Assembly (NCBI GenBank): GCA_021292105.1
Contig: CM037866.1
Span: 8,090,482 to 8,154,481 of the forward strand
DNA: 64,000 nt
Reading direction: 5' to 3'
Origin: Anadara kagoshimensis
Lineage: Eukaryota; Mollusca; Bivalvia; Arcoida; Arcidae
The notes under the pieces are model-generated. The model worked only from the letters and a program-made list of their open reading frames with translations. It ran no database searches and was not told the DNA's origin. Within the stretch, counting starts at the first letter, position 1; every line of letters starts with the position of its first letter. This document shows, piece by piece, positions 36,005 to 45,316 of this stretch. The translations under genes and the position numbers were made by a program.

Positions 36005-36320
36005 TTACGACTAGGTTAAAGTCTGTCCCGAGCCATTAGGCCCATCAGGCCGGAGCTTATCCCGGTTTCCGTGGCGTTAAGCGACTGAGAGTACATGACT
36101 CTCCCCTGAATGGGACGCCGGTCCATCGCAGGGTTAACCCCCAGCATTTTGCTGGTACTCATATATTTTTTCAGCTGAGTGAACTGGAACAACGTGAAAT
36201 TAAGTGTCTTGCTCAAGGACACAACACATCGCCCGGTCCAGGGATCGAACCCACGACCTTCGAATCATGAGTCCAACGCCTTAACCACTAGGCCACGTGC
36301 TTCCACAATTACGACTAGGT
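36005..36320. repeat. target-site duplication TTACGACTAGGT around the SINE
   Basis: Identical 12-base direct repeats at 36005-36016 and 36309-36320 immediately flank the SINE, indicating a fairly recent insertion. Confidence 0.9.
36017..36308 (-). mobile_element. tRNA-derived SINE with 12-bp target-site duplication
   Basis: Minus strand: head CACGTGGCCTAGTGGTTAAG (A-box), GTTGGACTCATGATTCGAAG, GGGTTCGATCCCTGGACCGG (B-box); then body words tgtccttgagcaagacactt, ttgttccagttcactcagctg, ggttaaccctgcgatggacc and aaaccgggataagctcc; end gggacagacttta. Flanked by perfect repeats TTACGACTAGGT at 36005-36016 and 36309-36320, the duplication left by target-primed insertion. A second copy of the family is at 53876-54165. 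SINEs are mobilised by a LINE partner not seen here. Confidence 0.92.
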
Positions 36321-37828
36321 ACAAGCAAGTAAAAAAAAATTCGATCTTTATTAAAATTTATTTGATTTTCTATGGATATGAAGGTAATATCACTGTCACA
36401 AACAGAGTGGCTCCTACAGTACTTATATTAGCACATTGGTAATACGCGATTACATAGTATTTGAGATTTATGTTCGAAATATGATTAAAACTATTTTTTT
36501 TGTCAAATGTCTTCTATTACCGATTATATATCCTATTATGACCTACGCTTCGGAGTTTTAAATGCATCGGGCAGAAATGTTTATGAACAAAAATGATCAT
36601 GAAATAACTGAAGAGATTTATACCGGTGTATAGGAAAACAGTATATCAGGTTTTCACGATAGCCGGATAATCCGAGTTTTTAATGTTTGCCTATGATTGG
36701 CATTACCAATTATGTTCATAAGATTTTCAATATGGCCAAAGATGCAAAGTTTCCATAATTAGCAGGTTTCTGGCATATGGAAGGAGTGACGACACAAAAG
36801 CAATGGTAATTATAGTCTTATAATTACATTTGCTCCAAAACAGAGTTTAATACAATAAAACATCACAAATGAAAATATATACTTGTCTAGTAACATTATA
36901 GCTGAAATAAAGGTATTGTTTTAAGATTTTTCATAGCCATTTTTAAGATTTTAATATCTGTATTTTGATGTATAAGGCTGGGATTCCAATGTAATGTTAT
37001 CTACAACACTGTAAGCAACCGGGCATGGACGGAGTTTAATCTTTTCTGGCTAAAAAGCCAGCTGTGCTTATGGTATAGTGGAGCGTGCACCCTTGCGTAA
37101 AGTTTGATCTTCTCCTCTAAAACATTCCACATCAAATGCGGTTCAATTGGACCAGTGGTTTTGAAAATATTCTTCTCTGAAACCACTGGACCAATTTGAA
37201 TTAATTTTGTGTGGAAATTCCCTAGATAGAATAGTCAAAAGTAACCATCTCATGTCCTCGCCCGACATCCAACGTGGTTGTCTTTTCTATAAATAGTAAA
37301 ACGCAAAAGAAGCCATTGCCCATTCAATTTTCAACCGATATTGTATTGAAAGAAGATGGCGCGGCATTAAATATAAATATATATTGTTTTTACGAGATAT
37401 GTTTTAGAGTCAATTAGTCTTTTCCCCTAAGACCACTGGCTCAATTGAAACCATAATTTTAGGTGGGGGTAAACTAAAGTTTGCCTGCATTCAAGATGCT
37501 CGGTGTTAGTGTAACAAGTAATAATGCAAAAGTAGCTATTCAATTGTCCACCGATATTGTTTAAATTTGATTTTATGAGAAATGTCGTTGACCTATTTTT
37601 GTATTATGCAAACGAGGTATAATAATAAGTCAATGCTGTGAAAATCTTTCTGATTTGTATGCTCCTATGGGGCATGATGTCATTTTACATAACTTTGCTT
37701 GCTATAAATAATATACACATGAATTAAATTGTCTGCCAATTGAGCTTTAAAGGCCCTTTTTGGACTTTTGTTACATATCATTATCAGTTTCTTCTGTGTT
37801 ATTATTGTGTTGAAATTCGTTTTGATAG

Positions 37829-38102
37829 ATCTGGTGCACAGCTGTAATTGTCGCTGTCCAAGGCGCTGACAATAGCACTGGCACTGGCACTAGTCCTGGC
37901 ACTGCTGGTAAAAACGGTGTTTCTGGCACTAACACTGGTTCTGGTACTGGCACTGGCGCTGCTTCTGGCAAAAACACTGGCACTGGTCCTGGCACTGGTC
38001 CTGGCACTGGCACTGGGACTGGCACTGGGACTGGCACTGGCACTGGCACTAAGTATGCTCCAGTCGATGTTGATGAATTTGTACATCCACATTATACATA
38101 TA
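37829..38102 (+). CDS. ZP gene copy 3, exon 2: signal peptide end and Gly-Thr repeat
   Basis: 274-base exon, phase 0 in (AATTCGTTTTGATAG|ATC), phase 1 out (TATA|GTAAGT). It encodes IWCTAVIVAVQGADNSTGTG, then a low-complexity Gly/Thr/Ser/Pro run with interspersed GKN, then a KYAPVDVDEFVHPHYTY segment before the ZP module. The run comes from a CTGGCA hexamer repeat (about 37875-38049), so unit gains and losses keep frame. As the mature N-terminus of a secreted protein, this Thr-rich tract would be a plausible O-glycosylated spacer. The minus-strand PVPVPV and SASASA frames and the plus-strand LALALA frame are shadows. The exon assignment rests on splice sites, phase, the signal peptide, and non-repetitive sequence on both sides. 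Confidence 0.75.
37873..38051 (+). repeat. CTGGCA hexanucleotide tandem repeat (exonic)
   Basis: Imperfect hexamer array (ACTGGC/ACTGGT/CCTGGC variants), about 29 units, most homogeneous at 37976-38049. Confidence 0.92.
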
Positions 38103-38356
38103 GTAAGTAACATTAATATAGTTAACGTGAAACCTGGTAATGTGTTATAAAAAGAAATTGAATTGATTGTATATTTTAATTTTACTCTATGTATAAACAT
38201 TCCATTCGACGCATCTGTCACAAAAATGAACATTCAAGGATATGTTCCTGAACATTTCTTGAGCCATACTGTAAACGTATTCAACTCTGAGTGTATTTAT
38301 TTTTCGCGGCATAAAATATACTCATTTTCGCGTAGTTAAATTTTCGCATTTTTTAA

Positions 38357-38726
38357 AAATATGCACTCTAACCACTGCGGTAGCTCAGTTGGTAGAGTGC
38401 TCGCTCCGTAATTTGGAGGTTATGGGTTCGAACCCCCGCCGGGTCTGACCAAAGACTTGAAAGTGGGTAGTAACTGTTCTTTCGCCAAGCATTCGGCATT
38501 ACGAAATGAAAGTCACGGTTCTTTTGGATGGGAACTTAAAATAAAGGAGATCCCGTGTCACAGTGGGCTTGGTACGCTAAAGAAACCCTGCTGTATAATG
38601 CCACCAGCGCAACGCACAGGCAAAACTTCTGTACCTTCGGCTATAGCTGGCGACGTCTCGATATAAATGAACTATTCTTGACTGGGACGTTAAACACCAT
38701 TACTCAACTCAAATATGCACTCTAAC
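38357..38726. repeat. target-site duplication AAATATGCACTCTAAC around the SINE
   Basis: Perfect 16-base direct repeats at 38357-38372 and 38711-38726. Confidence 0.92.
38373..38710 (+). mobile_element. full-length tRNA-derived SINE with 16-bp target-site duplication
   Basis: Head: GCGGTAGCTCAGTTGGTAGA (A-box), GTGCTCGCTCCGTAATTTGG and GGTTCGAACCCCCGCC (B-box), which is tRNA-like. The body runs through gaaagtcacggttctttt, gtgtcacagtgggcttggta, ccaccagcgcaacgcac and ctatagctggcgacgtctcgatataa, ending actgggacgttaaacacc and a short simple tail. Perfect 16-base direct repeats AAATATGCACTCTAAC at 38357-38372 and 38711-38726 flank it. Related copies: 24985-25100 (-), 35200-35412 (+), 45825-46070 (+). 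It lies in intron 2 of ZP copy 3. Not a functional tRNA gene: the 3' end runs on into SINE body and no matching acceptor stem was seen. Confidence 0.93.
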
Positions 38727-39027
38727 ACAAAAAGCATAATATAATTTTCGCTCTGTATTAATTTTCTCGAAAATAAGCGAAAATTAGTACACCGCGAAAG
38801 TTAATACGTTTATAATACACGTACATGCATTAAATATCTCATTTAGAAGTCACGCTGAATGGTGTCACAAAGTCATTTGTTTTATTTTATTTCGTTTTCA
38901 GTTCAGGTATTTAATGTATATAGGTAATTGGGGTGATAAAATTGTAATGTTTTCACTTTTCCTTACCATTTAGTAGCCACTAGATTTTAGAAGGGTCAGT
39001 TGTTCAAAGCTTGAGTAGTTTATCAAT

Positions 39028-39298
39028 TTATTATATATTCAGTCTTGAAAGCAAATAAAAACAACACTATAGTATTTTTTATTTGGCACTTTTTTGTCAT
39101 GGATTTATTAAATATAATAGGATTAAACAACAGATAATGACAATTAAAGTAATATTATACAACTGATCAACGATAATTAAAATCGTCGACATATAAGAAT
39201 TGTCACTAAGAAGAGATATGGAGGGCCACCAACATATGCATCTTCCGGATATATCAACTGGGCAACCAGTGAAACAACACATAATTGATAAATTCCGC
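39028..39298 (-). repeat. Ngaro element B2 repeat (element 3' end)
   Basis: 271 bases nearly identical to B1 (39668-39939), with a single one-base difference in length near GGGCAACCAGTGAA. Outer end begins TTATTATATATTC. Confidence 0.93.
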
Positions 39299-39457
39299 TG
39301 ATGCTATTATGTCCTAAAATCTTTCCATCCACAAAATATACCATGAACGGTTTAAACTCTATCCATTCCAAATCCATGACGTCACGTGAATAAAGCTGAA
39401 AATATACAATAAGAAACAGCAGAAATTTGATCTATAATGGGTGGGATTATGGGAGGG
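39299..39457. other. unmatched segment between A2 and B2
   Basis: 159 bases present only here. On the minus strand the B2 open frame extends into it, reading MDLEWIEFKPFMVYFVDGKI, of unknown meaning. A canonical B1-A2-B2 end would be contiguous. Confidence 0.6.
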
Positions 39458-39673
39458 ATTTTTCGATCTGCTTGCCTTCTGGTCAAAATCAAAAGTGAGG
39501 TGACCACGAGGAACGTGCACGATTTATATGCGTGAATGCCGCTTAACAATGAATGAAATCATACGTGACGAGCCCCTTATGATTACGACAAAAATAATAG
39601 CAGACGAAAAGTTGACCAAATTACTTCAATATAATAAATTAATTTAATTGCTATAAATTAAATTGTATTATTA
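39458..39673 (-). repeat. Ngaro element A2 repeat
   Basis: 216 bases matching A1 (45317-45532), starting ATTTTTCGATCTGCTTGCC and ending TTGTATTATTA. Its last six bases TTATTA are shared with the start of B1. Confidence 0.95.
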
Positions 39674-39939
39674 TATATTCAGTCTTGAAAGCAAATAAAA
39701 ACAACACTATAGTATTTTTTATTTGGCACTTTTTTGTCATGGATTTATTAAATATAATAGGATTAAACAACAGATAATGACAATTAAAGTAATATTATAC
39801 AACTGATCAACGATAATTAAAATCGTCGACATATAAGAATTGTCACTAAGAAGAGATATGGAGGGCCACCAACATATGCATCTTCCGGATATATCAACTG
39901 GGCAACCAGTGAACACAACACATAATTGATAAATTCCGC
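39668..39939 (-). repeat. Ngaro element B1 repeat
   Basis: 272-base near-identical copy of B2, directly abutting (overlapping by TTATTA) A2. The 77-codon minus-strand frame at 39737-39970 is a chance frame also present in B2. Confidence 0.95.
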
Positions 39940-40184
39940 CAAATGCTATCACCAATAGCATCGCCAACAAATTTATCGAACCATGACAAAAAGTGCAAAA
40001 AAAACAATAAATTTAATTAATATTGGCAATTGATGACAAAAAAGGTAGATAATTTATATTGCATGAGGTAAATAAAATAGCAATTATCCAAATAACGGAA
40101 GTATCAACGTAAGTAACCACCACCAACAACTTTATAATAGTTATCAACAACAAATTAAACACATCAACTAACTGTTGATAATTA

Positions 40185-40640
40185 CCGATGACGGTATATG
40201 TGTTATAACCAACACATCAACTAACTTTATAAATGTGTTATAAACCAACAAATCAACTTTATAAATGTGTTATCAATCAACACATCAACTAACTTTATAA
40301 ATGTAATATGTGTTATCAACCAACACATCAACTAAATATGTGTTATCAACCAACACATCAACTAAATTATGTGTTATCAACCAACACATCAACTAATTAT
40401 GTGTTATCAACCAACACATCAACTAACTTATGTGTTATCAACCAACACATCAACTAACTTATGTGTTATCAACACATCAACTAACTTATGTGTTATCAAC
40501 CAACACATCAACTAAATTTTATAAATGTAATATGTGTTATCAACCAACACATCAACTAAATTATGTGTTATCAACCAACACATCAACTAAATTTTATAAA
40601 TGTAATATGTGTTATCAACCAACACATCAACTAACTAAAT
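40185..40640. repeat. 30-31-bp minisatellite in the Ngaro 3' untranslated region
   Basis: Twelve or so units of TGTGTTATCAACCAACACAT plus CAACTAA(nn), some separated by TTTATAAATGTAATA spacers. Anchors at 40347, 40378, 40408 and 40439 give periods of 31, 30 and 31. Each unit is a small dyad (TGTGTT...AACACA). Confidence 0.9.
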
Positions 40641-40775
40641 AACATAACGGTATACATGTTATAAGTTTAAACAAGTAATAAAAACCAAACAACAACCAAA
40701 TATTGATAATAACTGATAAACGCATGATTATCTAACTGCATGTTATTAGCAATAACTTTGATTACAGCTAAACTT

Positions 40776-41454
40776 TCAAATAATTTCATCTGGATACAAA
40801 CGTCGTACAGGGGACTTAATGAATAATTCTAATCCCGACTGTAAATCATTGATAAAAATATCATTACCTATGTACGATAAATGTACACCGTCATCATGAA
40901 ACAATGCCGAATGCAAGTCTTCAAAATCTAAATGCTGAATAGCTTTACCACCTAAATGATGCAAGTAAGATCTAACCCCACGGTTAATGCGAATGCGAGA
41001 TTTATTAACAGATATGGTATTCCTAGCACCGTACCAACTTCGGCGAGGCAAAATATATGACCATATTAAAAGTGTATTGGGCAAAAACTTATTTAAATTA
41101 TAAAATGTAGTTTTAATATCATATAATAATTGTCCATTTTTTATAGAACAAATATCATTACCCCCACAATGTATAAGAATAACAGCTGGGGGTCCTCTCC
41201 ATCGCAGCATGCTATTTATAGTGCCATCGACCATAGACCAAATCATACCAGGGTGTCCAACCCATAAGATACGATAGTTAAGTCTGTCTAGGCCAAGATT
41301 TACTCCGGTTGATCGAGTTTTCGTGTGCGTGGAGGCCCTTTTGATAAGTGATGAACCAATGATCCAAATATCTTTTAAGTCTGAAAAATTAATTGAAAGA
41401 AATTCTGACGTAACGTTGGAATGACGTTGACGACCAACGACCCATACATTTTAT
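40776..41454 (-). CDS. SGNH/GDSL-type hydrolase domain of the Ngaro element
   Basis: The frame is open from about 41454 down to the stop at 40776. Moving downstream: IWIIGSSLIKRA (nucleophile block, G-S-S encoded at 41357-41349, with the usual Asp of GDS replaced by Ser); LWVGHPGM; VILIHCGGND (block III, GGND at 41165-41154); and DDGVHLS (block V, Asp-x-x-His, near 40880). This is the fold of SGNH esterases, a domain reported for Ngaro-group elements; its substrate is unknown. The first ATG (41246) lies downstream of the nucleophile block, and the frame overlaps the end of the recombinase by about 65 bases in another frame. The domain is therefore probably made by frameshifting or another non-standard start. 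Alternatively the domain is only vestigial. Confidence 0.8.
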
Positions 41455-42324
41455 TTCATCGTCAGACTTTCCTGCCATATAGGCAGATGTTGCTGCACCA
41501 ATTCTAAATGAATGTGTATTATATGCTTTAACATCTAAATCTGAAAATTGTAAAGTCTTTTTTAGAACACTGTGAAACTGGAATCTAGTCAACGCATTTC
41601 CATTTAGATGACAAAACAGTGGTCCTGAAATTTGTGGTCTAATGCACAAAAATGCCCTCAAGGTGTGTATTGGACACACATCATTAACAGAATTTGTTTG
41701 AATGACTAAAGTGGTAGACTTTCCAGTTTGATCTGTTTTTGAAAATTTTATATACACAAACAACTGGTTATTTACCGAATCAATAAAAACGTCATTAATA
41801 CTAATGACATGGTCAATTGAAACGTTATTTGTAATGGTTATTTCACTTACTCGTAAAAATGCGGCATAAGCAAGGCTAAATGCACACTGAAACATTATAG
41901 TTTCATATCGTGAGCTACAGATGTATTTTAAACTAGAATTCAATTTCTGTAAAATATCAAATGTAATTGGTTGTCTAACATCTTTAACTTTGTAAAGTCT
42001 ATGACTGCCACTGATCATTTTTTGTACAACAAAAGATTTGGTAATATCATAATTCGCTTCAACTTTCAGTTTAAAACTTAAACCTGAAATATATAACCTT
42101 ATAGTTGATGGAGAATATCCATTCAAGGATAAAAAACCAACAAACCGTGTTATTTGCAACAACGGTGGTGGCCAACAAAGAGGAATATTGTATCTAGTTC
42201 TAAATGTGTCAAAACACTGTAATGCTTGTTTATAAGCAATATTGGTATTATCTGCATTGGAACCATTGAGTAAACGAGTTGATTCTATATCAAAAGATTC
42301 AAGAACTCTTGTGGTATCTGACAT
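41389..42324 (-). CDS. tyrosine recombinase of the Ngaro element
   Basis: 311 codons, intact. It integrates the circular cDNA of the element by strand exchange. Catalytic residues of the family are visible: Arg158 in AAFLRVSEIT, Lys196 in KFSKTDQ, His271-x-x-Arg274 in NTHSFRIGAA, Trp297 in MGRWSS (the His/Trp position), and nucleophile Tyr305 in FQRYVR. The N-terminal about 120 residues form the expected core-binding region. Its ATG at 42324 overlaps the 3' end of the RT/RNase H frame by 40 bases, and its stop overlaps the hydrolase frame. No lesions seen. Confidence 0.93.
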   Translation of the reverse strand: MSDTTRVLESFDIESTRLLNGSNADNTNIAYKQALQCFDTFRTRYNIPLCWPPPLLQITRFVGFLSLNGYSPSTIRLYISGLSFKLKVEANYDITKSFVVQKMISGSHRLYKVKDVRQPITFDILQKLNSSLKYICSSRYETIMFQCAFSLAYAAFLRVSEITITNNVSIDHVISINDVFIDSVNNQLFVYIKFSKTDQTGKSTTLVIQTNSVNDVCPIHTLRAFLCIRPQISGPLFCHLNGNALTRFQFHSVLKKTLQFSDLDVKAYNTHSFRIGAATSAYMAGKSDDEIKCMGRWSSTSFQRYVRISFN

Positions 42325-43925
42325 GGATTTTCTTCTGCCCCTTTCGCAACTTCTCGAAATTTCCGCATCTGTCCACGAGATAAAGAGTCAGCAATAAGAT
42401 TTTCTTTTGAACTAATATATAATGCCTTAAACTGGAAGTTATATACTAATGACCAATAAACTATCATTCTCAAAATAGTTAAAACTCTCTCATTTTTTGT
42501 TTTAGAATTTATGATAGCAACAACTGCTTGATTGTCACAATTAAAAACTATTTTTTTATTTTTAAATTCTGTTTTCCATAAACAAATTGCTAGTCCAATA
42601 GGAACAATCTCTAAATATGACATATCAGATAAAATGGATTTATCCCATCTCTTGGGCCATGTAAAGCTTGCCCATGAACCATTTAGATAAACCCCGCAAC
42701 CTAATGATTGACCTCCAGCGCTATCAGTAAATAACTGTAAATCTGAATTGGTAACCCAATTAATATCTTGCATAAACGAAACACCATTAAATTGTTTTAA
42801 GAAAAATTGCCACATTTCTAAATCTTGACGTATACCTCTAGTCAACCTGATAAAATGATGAGGTTTTTTAGCATTTTTCAAAGAGCTATATAACCGCCTT
42901 GAAAATGTCCTACCCGAGGGTAGGGCGCGTGTACAAAATGCCAATGTCCCAGTCAACGATTGCATTTGTTTAAGTGTAACTTTATTTTTTGATAACACTT
43001 CTGTTATTTGCGCGTCAAGTTTCTTAATTTTATCAATCGGAATCCTAACTATCATTTGGTCCGAATCTATAGTTAAACCTAAATACTCAATTATAGTGGA
43101 CGGTCCTTCGGTTTTTTCATTAGCAATAGGGACCCCTAAACGGGAGCATATACGAGTGAAACAACACATGAGGTCTTGACAATCACTTGTGTTAGATTTA
43201 CCAACAAAGAAAAAATCATCCAAATAATGCTCTAGATTATTGGACATGGACTCGTTCTTAACAGCCCAATCTAAAAATGACGAGAACTTTTCAAAAGTTG
43301 AGCATGAAATTGAACACCCCATTGGCATACATTTGTCAATATAATAATGATTATTAAGCTTAATACCAAGTAGACAAAAGTCACCCGGATAACATTTAAG
43401 CAAACGAAATGCCGACTTGATATCCATTTTTGCCATTAAAGCCGATTTTCCCATATTTTGAACAATTTTAACTGCATTATCAAATGATGAATATGATACT
43501 TTAGTATATATTGGATCAATAAAATCATTAATACTGTGATTAGGGGGATGAGAAAGATGTGTTATTAATCTCAACCACCAGTTTTCTTTGGGACCAATCC
43601 TATTGGAGAACAACACAAATTAGATATTGGTTTAAAACGAAAAGGACCTGCCATTCGACCAAGCGAAATTTCACTGTTTAACTTTCTTTGACCTTCATTT
43701 GGATTTTGATTGACAGATAGTAAATTGCGGTATTCTCGTGATTGCCTGGGGCCTTCATAGTGAATTTTAAAACCATATTTAAATCCATTTAAAATTTCAC
43801 CTGCAATATTTTTTAATGGATAGTCTTTCAAAAGTCTAGCCAATTCAGATATATTTATTGGAGATTTCCCAAGTTCCCATATATTGAATTGATCTGGATG
43901 TAAATCTGAAAGAGATGGTTATTGA
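42285..43925 (-). CDS. reverse transcriptase and RNase H of the Ngaro element
   Basis: Copies element RNA to DNA. The main open part is 42285-43616 (443 codons): motif A MDIKSAF (Asp65), motif B MPMGCSISCSTFEKF, motif C HYLDDFFF (catalytic YLDD at 131-134), and RNase H residues Asp298 (LFTDSAGG), Glu336 (SYLEIVPI), Asp361 (FNCDNQAV) and Asp410 (NLIADSLS). The N-terminal part, LGKSPINISELARLLKDYPL to GRMAGPFRFKPISNLCCSPI and GLVPKKTGG (about 43925-43571), is in a different frame. Loss of one base near 43572 (GGTGGTTGAGA) separates GLVPKKTGG from RLITHLS, which are contiguous in relatives. So this copy has one frameshift, real or from sequencing. Confidence 0.9.
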
Positions 43926-44879
43926 TATATATTTAGACTTGTCCCTTTGACACCTTCTGATGCGGATTGGATTTATTAATCCATAAGTACTAGTTACAGA
44001 CCTTTTATTTTGTAAATTATTTACATATCTAGAAGGAGGCGAAGTGCCCGACTCATTTTCAATGTATTTTCTACATTTATTGGCAGGATGGTTATAACCA
44101 CACTTAAGGCAACTATGTTTATAAAAACAATTTGACCTCTTACAATAACCTTTAAAATTGTATTCATAACATTTATGAACTACATTAGACATACGTGTAG
44201 GATTAGTAACGGATAAAATTTTTAACCATAGAAAACCATCAATAGATGACCAGCTTTTCGAATTGTCTTTAGAAACCCTGAGGCGAAATTGCTGGTCATA
44301 AGAATACCACTTATCAATTGGACTATCCTTAGCCACGCCTCTTATTATTGACATATAGGCAAACAGCTCGCTAGCCTTTTCAGGATGTCGCTGAATAAGT
44401 AACTGGGCATAAGAAATAAATGCGTCAGTCCAGTCTTGAATAGAATTAATGGCATGCAGTTTTTTAATTCTTTTTTGGATTACTAGAACACCTTCATTTA
44501 TGCCAATAGTATCTTCATTATTATGCTGATTACTCAAATTATTTTTATGTAAAAGTGCTAAATCAACATATTCAAAACTCCATATTTTTTCTTTGACTTT
44601 TTGATTTACAAATATATCAATATCATTAAAACCAGGAACCATAAGAGGTTCATTAAAAACTTGTTCAAGCTCACCTAAACGAGGTGCCACGTGGTCAGCA
44701 TTTATCGCCGGGCGTTCCGGCTCTTGATCCATCCGACGTCTCTGTGCAGGAAGCTCATCTTCGACAATCGCTGCACGCCGTCTTCCCCTACGTGGTTGTA
44801 CAGGCACTGCCTGAGGCGCCGGTTGGAGTGCTGGTTGAGGCGCTTGCCGAACTACTCGTCTGCCTACCCTTCGTGGCAT
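43845..44879 (-). CDS. gag-like protein of the Ngaro element
   Basis: 344 codons. Arg/Pro/Gln-rich basic N-terminus (residues 1-50, RRGRRR and QRRRMD), a helical central part (about 70-230), then two zinc-binding arrays: a CCCH set (Cys237, Cys246, Cys251, His255) and a CCHC knuckle (Cys257, Cys260, His264, Cys269). This is a nucleic-acid-binding capsid-like protein typical of the first frame of DIRS/Ngaro elements. About the last 27 residues overlap the pol frame, where the other frame reads SLSDLHPDQFNIWELGKSPI. Pol is therefore probably expressed from an overlapping frame. The ATG at 44879 is the first in frame. Confidence 0.85.
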   Translation of the reverse strand: MPRRVGRRVVRQAPQPALQPAPQAVPVQPRRGRRRAAIVEDELPAQRRRMDQEPERPAINADHVAPRLGELEQVFNEPLMVPGFNDIDIFVNQKVKEKIWSFEYVDLALLHKNNLSNQHNNEDTIGINEGVLVIQKRIKKLHAINSIQDWTDAFISYAQLLIQRHPEKASELFAYMSIIRGVAKDSPIDKWYSYDQQFRLRVSKDNSKSWSSIDGFLWLKILSVTNPTRMSNVVHKCYEYNFKGYCKRSNCFYKHSCLKCGYNHPANKCRKYIENESGTSPPSRYVNNLQNKRSVTSTYGLINPIRIRRCQRDKSKYISITISFRFTSRSIQYMGTWEISNKYI

Positions 44880-45316
44880 ATTTATCTATTGCAAGTAATA
44901 AAATAATTTATTATTTTCGGAGATACAAATTGATAGTAGGCAATTAATATGAAATTTTAACAAATTAATGTATATTAAAATTGTGATGTAAATAGTGAAA
45001 TATTTATTTTATATATATAATATTTAATTATTTGATATGATTATTATTTAATTTAAATAATTTTGTTTGATAATTATATTGGTATATTAAATGATATAAA
45101 ATGTTTGTTAATGATAATTGTTGGAGTGAATAGATATAATATGAAACACGTGTAGATTTTAAAACCACGTGTACATGAGTGACCATTAATGAAGTAAATG
45201 TGAATAGGAGAGAAATGATTAAATTTAATTTATAAGTGATAATAAAATAAAGTGAAATGAATTAATAAAACAAAATTATATATAATACTACTTATCTTGT
45301 ATGGTACACTGACAGA
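44880..45316. promoter_or_regulatory. Ngaro 5' untranslated/leader region
   Basis: About 440 bases of very AT-rich sequence between A1 and the gag ATG. By position it should contain the element's promoter or leader; no specific box was identified. Confidence 0.4.

Larger units (their letters stand above)
33616..37828. other. intron 1, ZP copy 3
   Basis: Contains two SINE copies (35200-35415 and 36017-36308) and a disordered SINE-like piece at 34690-34775 with a GGGTTCGAACC word before a GGTCTAAGGC word. A short inverted repeat at 37145-37193 has arms ATTGGACCAGTGGTTTT and AAACCACTGGACCAAT. Otherwise AT-rich. Confidence 0.55.

Noticed and set aside
37771-38233. Minus-strand PVPVPV and SASASA frames and plus-strand LALALA frame
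   Set aside because: Shadow frames of the hexanucleotide repeat. Only the plus-strand Gly-Thr frame joins non-repetitive coding sequence and matching splice sites.
38373-38450. Functional tRNA gene
   Set aside because: A/B boxes are present but no matching acceptor stem was seen, and the sequence runs into a SINE body flanked by a target duplication. The same applies to 36.3, 53.5, 53.7 and 53.9 kb.
39097-39970. Minus-strand open frames of 61-77 codons in the B repeats (CCFTGCPVDISGRCICWW type)
   Set aside because: Present only because B1 and B2 duplicate the same sequence; no start context or family match, and the two copies differ by a frameshift.
44684-44947. Plus-strand open frames over the gag start
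   Set aside because: Antisense shadows of the GC-richer gag N-terminus.
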